This document shows positions 1 to 5,416 of a stretch of DNA of 5,416 nt, in pieces. The DNA is from Candidatus Acetothermia bacterium JdFR-47 (GTDB lineage Bacteria; Bipolaricaulota; Bipolaricaulia; Bipolaricaulales; Bipolaricaulaceae): contig MTNI01000092.1 in the NCBI GenBank assembly GCA_002011415.1, forward strand, positions 1,811 through 7,226, in the 5' to 3' direction. Each line of letters opens with the position of its first letter. The stretch's first letter is position 1. The notes beneath the pieces are model-generated. The model ran no database searches, was not told the origin of the DNA, and saw only the letters and a program-made list of their open reading frames with translations. A program made the position numbers and the translations under genes.

Positions 1-468
1 GTGGCCTCGAGGAAGTCCCTCCGGGAGGGAGAGCTGGCGCTTCTGGATATGGGAGCGGTGTACAGGGGGTATTGCTCCGACATCACCCGTACCTTCGCCG
101 TGGGCGAGGTTTCCGAAGAGCAGCGCCGGATATTTCGGGTGGCCCGGGAGGCCCAAGCTGCTGCCATCGAGGCCATCCGTCCCGGGGTCATGGCCTCCGC
201 GGTGGACCGGGCGGCCCGGGAGGTCATCGAAGCCGCGGGCTTGGGGAGTTACTTCCCGCACCTCACCGGGCATGGGGTGGGGGTTTCCATCCACGAGCCC
301 CCCATCCTCGATCGGGGGGTGGACATGCTCCTCGAGCCGGGGATGGTGCTCACCGTGGAGCCGGGGATCTACCTGCCCGGGGTGGGGGCGGCCCGGGTGG
401 AGGACATGGTGGTGGTGACGGGAACCGGCTGCGAGCTTCTGACGAGCGCGCAGCGGGATCTCGTGTGA
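1..468 (+). CDS. M24 family metallopeptidase, Xaa-Pro dipeptidase/aminopeptidase type (5' partial)
   Basis: This is the C-terminal catalytic part of a pita-bread-fold M24 peptidase, a cytosolic dimetal enzyme class that cleaves peptide bonds next to proline. All five expected metal ligands are visible, numbering from base 1: D16 and D27 in the segment DMGAVYRGYCSDITRTF, H91 in GHGVG, E120 in the VEPG motif and E134 in RVED. The second conserved histidine, H98, is also present. The retained ligands argue for a working peptidase and against a metal-free creatinase-like relative. The GTG at base 1 is probably not the true start: the visible part begins just before the first metal ligand, so roughly 200 residues (creatinase-like N-domain plus the start of the fold) should lie upstream. 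It ends in TGA eleven bases before the next start. Its place before a proline racemase homologue suggests release of proline or hydroxyproline from peptides. Exact specificity (PepQ-like or PepP-like) cannot be decided. Confidence 0.9.
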   Translation: MASRKSLREGELALLDMGAVYRGYCSDITRTFAVGEVSEEQRRIFRVAREAQAAAIEAIRPGVMASAVDRAAREVIEAAGLGSYFPHLTGHGVGVSIHEPPILDRGVDMLLEPGMVLTVEPGIYLPGVGAARVEDMVVVTGTGCELLTSAQRDLV

Positions 469-474
469 AAGGAG
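468..474 (+). promoter_or_regulatory. Shine-Dalgarno site fixing the start of the DUF917 gene
   Basis: AAAGGAG lies five bases before GTG 480. An earlier in-frame GTG at 465 overlaps the upstream stop codon but has no comparable purine tract at the right distance, so GTG 480 is the preferred start. Confidence 0.65.
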
Positions 475-479
475 TCGAA

Positions 480-1625
480 GTGGGCGTAAGGGAGATCCTG
501 GCCGAGTGGGGCGTGAGGGAGTTCCGGGTGATCGACAAGCAGGCTCTACAGGAGATCACCCTGGGGGCTTCGATCCTCGCCACCGGGGGCGGGGGAGACC
601 CGGAGATCGGGCTCCTTTGGGCCTACAACGTGGTGGAGGAGGGAAAGGAGATCCTGCTTGTGGACCCGGAGGAGATGCCCGACGAGGCCCTGGCCACCAT
701 CGCCGGGTGCCTGGGGGCCGCCTTGGTCCTCACGGAAAAGCCCCCGAACGGCCAGGAACTCTTCTGGTGCTACGAAGCCCTGCGCCGTTACATGGGGGTG
801 CCCATCCAGGCTGTGGTTCCCCCCGAGGCCGGCGGAGTGAACACCCCGGTCCCCATGGCGGTCGCCGGGGCGGTGGGGGTGCCGGTGATCGACGCGGACG
901 GCATGGGACGGGCCTTTCCGGAGTTGCAGATGACCTCCTTCTACATCCACGGGGTCTCTCCCTCCCCCACCGCGGCGGCTGACGAGAAGGGGCACGTGAC
1001 CATCGCTGATGCCCAGGACGCGCTCCTGGCGGAGCGGATCATCCGGGGCTCGGCCATGGCCTACGGGGGGATCTCCTGGATCGCTGGCTACCCCATGACC
1101 GGCCGCCAGCTCAAGGAGACCGCCATCCTACGCTCGATCACGCTGGCCTGGAAGTTGGGACAGCGGGTATTTTTCGCCCGGCGCAAGCACCTCGACCCCA
1201 TAGAGGAGGTCATCTCCCTCACCAATGGGTACCGGGCCTTCCAGGGGAAGATCGTGGACATCAACCGCGAGTTCGGGGCCGAGAAGACCAAGGGCTTTTC
1301 CCTGGGCCGGATTACCATGGAGGGGATCGACGACTTCAAGGGGCACACCGCCACCATCGACTTCCAAAACGAGTGGCTCACCCTGCACGTGGACGGTGAG
1401 GTGCGCTGCATGCCCCCGGACCTCATTTGCATCCTGGACCCGGCCACTGGGGAGCCCATCAGGACGGACATCGTCCGTTACGGGTATCGGGGCACGGTGG
1501 TCCTCATCCCTGCCCACGAGCGGATGCGGACCGAAAAAGGCATCGAGACCTTCGGGCCTCGTTATTTCGGGTACGACTACGACTACGTTCCGGTAGAGCG
1601 TCTGTTGGAGGGGATCGCGGGGTGA
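480..1625 (+). CDS. DUF917 / S-methyl thiohydantoin desulfurase-like protein
   Basis: From GTG 480 this gives 381 residues, close to the usual size of the DUF917 family (now named S-Me-THD in Pfam, N and C domains). Family-like landmarks are the glycine-rich ATGGGGDP near residues 34-41, PPEAGGVN at 114-121, DADGMGRAFPELQMTSF at 138-154 and a C-terminal PDLICILDPATGEPI at 313-327 followed by a conserved-looking RYG. There is no signal peptide or membrane segment, so it should be cytosolic. Family members often sit beside hydantoinase (HyuA/HyuB) genes, and one has been linked to desulfurisation of S-methyl thiohydantoin. No hydantoinase gene is seen here. It lies between a prolidase-like gene and a proline racemase homologue and overlaps the latter by four bases, so it is very likely co-translated with them. 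Its job in an imino-acid pathway is unknown; action on a small cyclic amino-acid derivative is only a guess. An alternative start is GTG 465 (five more residues). Confidence 0.85.
   Translation: MGVREILAEWGVREFRVIDKQALQEITLGASILATGGGGDPEIGLLWAYNVVEEGKEILLVDPEEMPDEALATIAGCLGAALVLTEKPPNGQELFWCYEALRRYMGVPIQAVVPPEAGGVNTPVPMAVAGAVGVPVIDADGMGRAFPELQMTSFYIHGVSPSPTAAADEKGHVTIADAQDALLAERIIRGSAMAYGGISWIAGYPMTGRQLKETAILRSITLAWKLGQRVFFARRKHLDPIEEVISLTNGYRAFQGKIVDINREFGAEKTKGFSLGRITMEGIDDFKGHTATIDFQNEWLTLHVDGEVRCMPPDLICILDPATGEPIRTDIVRYGYRGTVVLIPAHERMRTEKGIETFGPRYFGYDYDYVPVERLLEGIAG
1607..1613 (+). promoter_or_regulatory. Shine-Dalgarno site for the proline racemase family gene
   Basis: GGAGGGG in the last codons of the DUF917 gene is followed, eight bases later, by GTG 1622. 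This supports the GTG start, which shares four bases with the upstream TGA stop, rather than any start further inside the DUF917 gene. Confidence 0.6.
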
Positions 1626-2623
1626 AACTGCGCCGCCTGATACAGGTGGTGGACACCCACACCGCTGGGGAGCCCACCCGGGTCGTCACCGGGGGGCTCC
1701 CCCCGATCCCCGGGGAGACGATGGAGGCAAAACGCCGCTGGCTCGCGGAGCACGCCGACGGGCTCAGGCGGTTTTTGCTCTACGAACCCCGCGGGCACGC
1801 CGATATGTTCGGGGCGATCCTCACACCGCCTACAAATCCCGAAGCTCACTTTGGCCTCGTGTTCCTCGATTGCGGGGGGTATCTCTCTATGTGCGGCCAC
1901 GGGACGATCGGGGCGGTGACGGCCCTGGCGGCCTTGGGATGGCTCGATGAAAAAGAGGAAGAGGTTCTCCTCGACACTCCCGCTGGTCCGGTGCGCTGTC
2001 GCGTCCACCGGGAGGGAGAGGAGGTAAAAGCCATTACCTTCCGCAATGTGCCCGCGTTTTACCTTGGCCCCCTGGAGTGGGAGGGGCGGCGGCTGGAGAT
2101 CACCTATGGGGGAAACCTGTTCGCCCTGGTGGAAGCGCGGGAGGCCGGTATCCCCCTCACCCGGGAGGCGTTGCCAAAGCTCGTCCGACTGGGGGTGGAG
2201 ATCCGGCGCTGGGTGAATGCTAGCCATCGCTTTCGGCATCCGGCCACCGGGGAGCCCCTGGCGGTGGAGCTCGTGGAGTTCTATGAGGAAGGGGATCCCC
2301 CAAGGAATGTAGTCGTGTTCGGGGAGGGGCAGGTGGACCGCTCCCCCTGCGGGACCGGGACCTGTGCCAAGATGGCCTTCCTCCACGCCCGCGGGCGCCT
2401 GCGAGTGGGGGAGGAGTACCGCCATCTGGGGATCCTGGGGACCGAGTTCGTGGGCCGCATCGTGGCGGAGACGCGGGTGGGGGACCTACCGGCTATCGTG
2501 CCGGAGGTGACGGGATCGGCCCACGTGATGGGCTTCGGGAACCTGGTCCTCGAGGAGGGGGACCCCTTCCCCGAAGGCTTCCGGCTTTTACACCGTGAAG
2601 GAAGTGGCGATGAGACTGACTGA
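1622..2623 (+). CDS. Proline racemase family protein, probable 4-hydroxyproline 2-epimerase or proline racemase
   Basis: The 333-residue product matches the family's usual length (about 310-345). These cofactor-independent cytosolic enzymes use two cysteines to remove and return the alpha proton of proline or hydroxyproline. Both sites are visible: C91 in SMCGHGTIG and C243 in VDRSPCGTGTC, with D239 just before the second. The N-terminal VVDTHTAGEPTRVV (residues 9-22) is the usual family opening, and YGGNLFALV (162-170) corresponds to the substrate-loop region. A cysteine at both positions fits racemases and epimerases; trans-3-hydroxyproline dehydratases have threonine in place of the second. 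The adjoining multi-subunit amine dehydrogenase genes fit the known bacterial route in which trans-4-hydroxy-L-proline is epimerised to cis-4-hydroxy-D-proline and then oxidised. Proline racemase (making D-proline) remains a real alternative. The start is GTG in a GTGA overlap with the previous stop. Confidence 0.9.
   Translation: MKLRRLIQVVDTHTAGEPTRVVTGGLPPIPGETMEAKRRWLAEHADGLRRFLLYEPRGHADMFGAILTPPTNPEAHFGLVFLDCGGYLSMCGHGTIGAVTALAALGWLDEKEEEVLLDTPAGPVRCRVHREGEEVKAITFRNVPAFYLGPLEWEGRRLEITYGGNLFALVEAREAGIPLTREALPKLVRLGVEIRRWVNASHRFRHPATGEPLAVELVEFYEEGDPPRNVVVFGEGQVDRSPCGTGTCAKMAFLHARGRLRVGEEYRHLGILGTEFVGRIVAETRVGDLPAIVPEVTGSAHVMGFGNLVLEEGDPFPEGFRLLHREGSGDETD
2598..2604 (+). promoter_or_regulatory. 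Shine-Dalgarno site choosing ATG 2610 for the alpha subunit
   Basis: AAGGAAG lies five bases upstream of ATG 2610, inside the end of the racemase-family gene. The longer reading from GTG 2595 would place this site inside the coding part and adds only five residues with no family support. Confidence 0.6.
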
Positions 2624-4037
2624 GCATCCGATACTGGAGTTCCAGCGCGGGAAGAAGATCACCTTCTCCTTCGACGGGAGGGAGATCGAGGCCTACGAGG
2701 GGGAAACGATCGCCGCGGCGCTGCACGCGGCCGGGATCCGGATCCTCTCCCGCACGAAGAGCGGCCGGGCCCGGGGGCTGTTCTGCGCCATCGGCAAATG
2801 TTCCTCGTGTCTTGTGACCGTGGACGGGATCCCCAACGTCAAGGCCTGCGTCACCCTGGTGCGGGAGGGGATGGACGTTCGATCTCAGCGGGGGCCGGGG
2901 CAGATCGACCCTCACTTCCGTCCCCGAACGGCAGGCCCGCCGCTTGAGCAGGAAGCTGAAGTCGCCATCGTGGGGGCCGGGCCGGCGGGGCTCTCGGCCG
3001 CGAAGACCCTCCTCGAGCACGGGATAAGGCCGCTCCTTTTCGACGAGAACCCCCACCCTGGGGGGCAGCTCATAAAGCAAACCCACAAGTTCTTCGGCTC
3101 CCGGGCTGAAAGGGCCGGGACCCGGGGCGTTGCCATCGCCCAGGAGCTCATCGCCGAGGTGCGGGGCGAGGTGGAGCTCTTTTCTGGGTCCCAGGTGCTC
3201 GGGATCTACGAGGACGAGGGAAGGGTCCTCGCTGTCTCCCAGGGAGGTCGGCTCCTCTTGATTCGGGCGCGCTATCTCGTCGTGGCGACGGGGGCGGAGG
3301 AACGGTTTCTTCTCTTTCCGGGGAACGACCTCCCCGGGGTATACGGGGCGGGAGCGATCCAGACCCTGATGAACGTTTACGGGATAAAGCCCGGGGAACG
3401 GGCCCTCATGGTGGGGGCGGGGAACGTCGGTTTGATCGTCGCCTACCAGCTCCTCCAGGCTGGGGTGGAGGTAGTCGCGCTGGTCGAGGCTGCCCCTACG
3501 ATCGGCGGTTACCACGTCCACGCGGCCAAGATCAGGCGCCTGGGAGTCCCCATCCTAACCCGCCACACCGTGGCTCGGGCTCTGGGAGAGGAACGGGTCG
3601 AGGGGGCGGTCATCGCCCGGGTGGACGAGCGCTTCCAGCCTCTCCCCGGGACGGAGGAGGAACTTTCCGTCGATCTCATCTGCCTCGCTGTAGGTCTTAC
3701 CCCCTCCACGCGCCTTTCGGAGGTCGCCGGGGCGAAGGTGGCTTACGTGCCGGAGCTCGGGGGGCGGGTGCCCCTGCATGATGAGACGATGGAGACCACG
3801 GTCCCGGGCCTTTACGTCGCCGGAGACTGCGCCGGGATCGGGGAGGCCTCAACGGCGATGCTCGAGGGCAGGATCGCCGCGCTTTCTGCGCTTGAGCGGC
3901 TGGGCCGCAAACTGCGGGACGAAAGGCAAGCCGCCCAAAGGGAACTTGGGGAGCTCCGGTCCGGCCCCTTTGGCGAGCGCCCGAGGCGTGGGAAAGAGAA
4001 GCTCCTTTCCCTCATGAAGGAGGTGGCCCTTGGCTAG
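2610..4037 (+). CDS. [2Fe-2S]- and FAD-containing alpha subunit of a multi-subunit amino-acid dehydrogenase (HcnB/SoxA-alpha type)
   Basis: The 475-residue protein has two parts. Residues about 8-95 form a Fer2_4-type [2Fe-2S] domain with C59, C64, C67 and C80 (C-x4-C-x2-C-x12-C). Residues about 115-430 form a two-dinucleotide-fold disulfide-reductase-like flavoprotein: FAD motif VGAGPAG (121-127), VVATGAE (224-230), a second nucleotide motif VGAGNVG (268-274) and the FAD-closing LYVAGDCAGIGEAS (401-414). In relatives such as D-hydroxyproline dehydrogenase, opine oxidase and hydrogen cyanide synthase, the 2Fe-2S domain is often a separate subunit and the alpha chain often carries a C-terminal BFD-like cysteine domain. 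Here the first is fused on and the second is missing, replaced by a charged tail (about 433-475) without cysteines; the BFD domain appears as its own gene at 4514. Its role is inferred to be electron transfer from the DAO-type subunit onward. The second nucleotide site may bind NAD(P) or, as in an archaeal proline dehydrogenase, ATP. It overlaps the upstream gene by 14 bases and the next by 8. Confidence 0.9.
   Translation: MRLTEHPILEFQRGKKITFSFDGREIEAYEGETIAAALHAAGIRILSRTKSGRARGLFCAIGKCSSCLVTVDGIPNVKACVTLVREGMDVRSQRGPGQIDPHFRPRTAGPPLEQEAEVAIVGAGPAGLSAAKTLLEHGIRPLLFDENPHPGGQLIKQTHKFFGSRAERAGTRGVAIAQELIAEVRGEVELFSGSQVLGIYEDEGRVLAVSQGGRLLLIRARYLVVATGAEERFLLFPGNDLPGVYGAGAIQTLMNVYGIKPGERALMVGAGNVGLIVAYQLLQAGVEVVALVEAAPTIGGYHVHAAKIRRLGVPILTRHTVARALGEERVEGAVIARVDERFQPLPGTEEELSVDLICLAVGLTPSTRLSEVAGAKVAYVPELGGRVPLHDETMETTVPGLYVAGDCAGIGEASTAMLEGRIAALSALERLGRKLRDERQAAQRELGELRSGPFGERPRRGKEKLLSLMKEVALG
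4017..4024 (+). promoter_or_regulatory. Near-perfect Shine-Dalgarno site fixing a TTG start
   Basis: AAGGAGGT, complementary to the usual 16S rRNA tail, sits five bases before TTG 4030 and within the last codons of the alpha-subunit gene. It is the strongest ribosome binding site in the window and makes the otherwise weak TTG a convincing start. Confidence 0.75.
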
Positions 4038-4521
4038 CTTTCGGGAAACTGGGGTCCTGAGCGAGGAGGACCTGGCCGGGCGGGTTCCTCCCCTGGAGCG
4101 GCTTCGCCGGGGGCCTTGTGCCGTGATCGAGTGCGTGGAGAGGATCCCTTGCAACCCCTGCGCGGATGCCTGCCCCTTTGGCGCGATCACCATCGAGGGC
4201 CCTATGGTGACCCCGCCGCAGCTGGATCCTGAGCGCTGCACGGGGTGCGGGACCTGCCTTGGGGTATGCCCGGGGCTTGCCATCTTCCTTTTGGACCTTT
4301 CCATGGGAGAGGGAAAAGCCCACGTTACCGTGCCCTACGAGCTCCTCCCCGTCCCGGAGGAAGGGGAAGGAGTGCAGGTGATCTCCCGAGCCGGAGAGGC
4401 CTTGGGGGAGGGGCGCGTGGTCCGGGTTCGAAGGGTCGGAACGACCTGGCTCGTCACGGTGGAGGTCCCGGAGGAGTGGGTATTTTCCGCCCGGGCGGTG
4501 AAGGTGGTGTGTGATGGATGA
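4030..4521 (+). CDS. Two-cluster 4Fe-4S ferredoxin-like subunit
   Basis: This 163-residue protein begins at TTG 4030. Cysteines C41, C44 and C48 (CNPCADACPF) form a partial ferredoxin motif. C70, C73, C76 and C80 (CTGCGTCLGVCP) form a complete one, which implies two [4Fe-4S] clusters if an upstream cysteine completes the first. C35 (C-x5-C-x2-C-x3-C) or C30 are candidates. A stretch of about 75 residues (roughly 88-163) follows, looks beta-rich and carries only one further cysteine (C161); I do not recognise it by name. No signal peptide or membrane segment is seen. The genes on both sides encode iron-sulfur or flavin subunits and overlap it by eight bases each, so it is probably a subunit that moves electrons within, or out of, the dehydrogenase complex. 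Comparable small Fe-S subunits occur in four-subunit archaeal L-proline dehydrogenases; direct equivalence is an inference. Confidence 0.85.
   Translation: MASFRETGVLSEEDLAGRVPPLERLRRGPCAVIECVERIPCNPCADACPFGAITIEGPMVTPPQLDPERCTGCGTCLGVCPGLAIFLLDLSMGEGKAHVTVPYELLPVPEEGEGVQVISRAGEALGEGRVVRVRRVGTTWLVTVEVPEEWVFSARAVKVVCDG
4501..4507 (+). promoter_or_regulatory. Shine-Dalgarno-like site for the BFD-like gene
   Basis: AAGGTGG lies six bases before ATG 4514 and only three before the in-frame GTG 4511, favouring ATG 4514 as the start. The match to the anti-Shine-Dalgarno is weaker than at the neighbouring junctions. Confidence 0.45.
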
Positions 4522-4783
4522 CCCCATCGTCTGCCGGTGCGAGGAGGTCACGGTCGCGGAGGTGATCCGCGCTATCGAGGAGGGGTACGACACCCTGGAG
4601 GAGCTCAAAAGACACCTGCGAGTGGGGATGGGCCCCTGCCAAGGGAGGACCTGCCTTCCCTTGGTGGCCCGGATCCTGGCGGGGAAGACCGGACGGCCGC
4701 TAGCGGAGGTGTTGGAGGAGATCTCCGTGCGGCCACCCTTGGCCCCGGCGCCGGTGGAGCTGTTCCTGGGAGGGGAAGGATGA
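4514..4783 (+). CDS. Stand-alone BFD-like [2Fe-2S] protein
   Basis: The 89-residue product is a Fer2_BFD domain with little else. Four cysteines are placed as expected: C7 and C9 (CRCEEVT), then C42 and C47 (GMGPCQGRTC), a C-x-C-x32-C-x4-C pattern. The sequence between them, with a helix-forming EVIRAIEEGYDTLEELKR, is typical of the domain. In many alpha subunits of HcnB type and in sarcosine oxidase alpha chains this domain is fused at the C-terminus or inside the chain. Here the alpha chain at 2610-4037 lacks it, so this protein likely docks onto the complex and supplies the missing [2Fe-2S] centre. The last 15-20 residues are proline-rich (RPPLAPAPVELF) and may be a flexible tail. It overlaps the ferredoxin gene by eight bases and the next gene by four (ATGA). 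A bacterioferritin-associated role is unlikely given the context. Confidence 0.88.
   Translation: MDDPIVCRCEEVTVAEVIRAIEEGYDTLEELKRHLRVGMGPCQGRTCLPLVARILAGKTGRPLAEVLEEISVRPPLAPAPVELFLGGEG
4769..4773 (+). promoter_or_regulatory. Shine-Dalgarno site for the DAO-family subunit
   Basis: GGAGG within a longer purine run (4768-4779) lies six bases before ATG 4780, supporting this start in an ATGA overlap with the previous stop. Confidence 0.6.
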
Positions 4784-5416
4784 GGGATAGAGCAGACGTC
4801 GTCATCATCGGGGCGGGGGTCACCGGGGCGGCACTTGCCTACACCCTGGCCAAGCGCGGGATTCGCGACGTGCTTGTACTGGAGCGGCGGTTTCCCTGTG
4901 CCGGGGCCACCGGCCGCTGTGGGGGCGGGATCCGGCAACAGTTTACCACGGCTCCCAACATCCGCCTTGCCATGGGCTCAGTGCGGATTTATGAGCAGCT
5001 CTCCGAGGAGCTCGACTACGACATCGAATACGTGCAAGGGGGGTACCTGGTGCTCGCCGAGACCGAAGAGGAGCTCGAGCTCCAGCGGCAGGCAGTGGCC
5101 CTGCAGAACGAACTCGGCCTTCCTTCCCGGGCCCTCTCTCCCGAGGAGGTGCCGGAGATCGTGCCCCTTTTCGACATAATGACCATCGCCGGGGCCACCT
5201 TCTGCCCCACCGACGGCCACGCCAACCCGTTCCGGGTGGTGGAGGGGTACCTCAGAGCCGCCCGGCGCCTCGGGGTGACCCTGGAGAAGTTCACCGAGGT
5301 CACCGGGTTTTCCGTGCGGGGCGGGAAGGTCACGGAGGTGGTTACAAGCCGGGGGAAGGTGGCGGCCGGGGTTGTGGTGAACGCCGCCGGGGCCTGGTCG
5401 CGCGAGATCGCCAAGC
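4780..5416 (+). CDS. DAO-family FAD-dependent amino-acid oxidoreductase, beta subunit (3' partial)
   Basis: The reading frame stays open from ATG 4780 to the window edge, giving 212 residues of a protein that should be about 370-400 long. It starts with a Rossmann FAD site, VVIIGAGVTGAALAY (7-21; G11, G13, G16), with E35 at the end of the second strand for the adenosine ribose. GATGRCGGGIRQQF (42-55) matches the flavin-contacting segment of sarcosine oxidase/DadA-like enzymes, DGHANPFRVVEGYL (145-158) is the usual DAO-family landmark and NAAGAWS (201-207) is the second FAD contact. The substrate-binding C-terminal half is not in the window. In heteromeric relatives this subunit performs the amine oxidation and hands electrons to the alpha subunit. 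With a racemase/epimerase upstream, cis-4-hydroxy-D-proline or D-proline is the likeliest substrate; L-proline, sarcosine or an opine are alternatives. The start is well supported by GGAGG six bases upstream. Confidence 0.9.
   Translation, partial: MRDRADVVIIGAGVTGAALAYTLAKRGIRDVLVLERRFPCAGATGRCGGGIRQQFTTAPNIRLAMGSVRIYEQLSEELDYDIEYVQGGYLVLAETEEELELQRQAVALQNELGLPSRALSPEEVPEIVPLFDIMTIAGATFCPTDGHANPFRVVEGYLRAARRLGVTLEKFTEVTGFSVRGGKVTEVVTSRGKVAAGVVVNAAGAWSREIAK

Noticed and set aside
1..3. GTG at the first base as the start of the peptidase gene
   Set aside because: The catalytic fold is entered only a few residues before the first metal ligand, so the family's N-terminal domain must lie upstream; the codon is most likely an internal valine.
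1..468. Creatinase, which would pair with a sarcosine-oxidase-like complex downstream
   Set aside because: Creatinase lacks the dimetal ligands, whereas all five (D, D, H, E, E) are present here. The downstream alpha chain is also about half the length of tetrameric sarcosine oxidase alpha.
72..479. N-terminal extension of the DUF917 frame back to position 72
   Set aside because: The extension is a glycine/arginine/proline-rich out-of-frame shadow of the peptidase gene without family similarity; a good ribosome site precedes GTG 480.
469..479. Promoter or terminator between the peptidase and DUF917 genes
   Set aside because: The gap is only eleven bases and is filled by the ribosome binding site; no other gap exists in the window.
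585..600. G-rich run that might form a quadruplex
   Set aside because: It encodes the conserved TGGGGDP motif of the DUF917 protein, so the guanine run is explained by the protein sequence.
1691..1704. Perfect GGGGGG-CT-CCCCCC inverted repeat, possible hairpin near the start of the racemase gene
   Set aside because: The two-base loop is too small for a stable hairpin as drawn, no U-tract follows, and the bases encode a GG-L-PP segment of the protein. It is most simply explained by codon choice in GC-rich DNA.
2493..3521. Long open frame on the minus strand, 342 codons
   Set aside because: It is antisense to the racemase and alpha-subunit genes, and its composition is typical of GC-rich shadow frames. 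No motif is recognised, while the + strand has full cofactor motifs.
4012..4938. Minus-strand open frame of 308 codons across the Fe-S genes
   Set aside because: It overlaps three well-supported + strand genes, is low-complexity and proline/glycine/arginine rich, and has no domain signature.

Overview
The window is one unbroken run of seven genes on the + strand, with the first and last cut by the window edges. The DNA is GC-rich. Four of the six visible starts are ATG or GTG in short overlaps and one is TTG. Nearly every start has a purine-rich Shine-Dalgarno sequence inside the end of the preceding gene. This points to a GC-rich bacterium with compact operons, possibly thermophilic. The phylum cannot be fixed from the sequence alone.

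Layout: (1) the C-terminal catalytic half of an M24 metallopeptidase of the Xaa-Pro dipeptidase type, 1-468; (2) a DUF917 / S-methyl-thiohydantoin-desulfurase-like protein, 480-1625; (3) a proline racemase / 4-hydroxyproline 2-epimerase family enzyme, 1622-2623; (4) a flavoprotein alpha subunit with an N-terminal [2Fe-2S] domain, 2610-4037; (5) a small two-cluster iron-sulfur protein, 4030-4521; (6) a stand-alone BFD-like [2Fe-2S] protein, 4514-4783; (7) the N-terminal part of a DAO-family FAD oxidoreductase (beta subunit), 4780 to the window end. There is no intergenic space longer than 11 bases, and no promoter, terminator, RNA gene, mobile element or CRISPR array is visible.

Inferred joint role: genes 4-7 look like one multi-subunit, dye-linked type amino-acid dehydrogenase, related to D-hydroxyproline dehydrogenase, archaeal multi-subunit L-proline dehydrogenase, opine oxidase and hydrogen cyanide synthase. 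DAO-family subunit 7 would oxidise a cyclic or secondary amino acid. Electrons would then pass through the flavin of subunit 4 and the iron-sulfur centres of 4, 5 and 6. The upstream racemase has both catalytic cysteines and could supply the D-isomer (cis-4-hydroxy-D-proline or D-proline). The prolidase-like peptidase could release proline or hydroxyproline from peptides. The simplest reading is an imino-acid (proline/hydroxyproline) salvage operon. The DUF917 protein has no established place in that pathway and is the least explained part of the window. Substrate identity is inference throughout.
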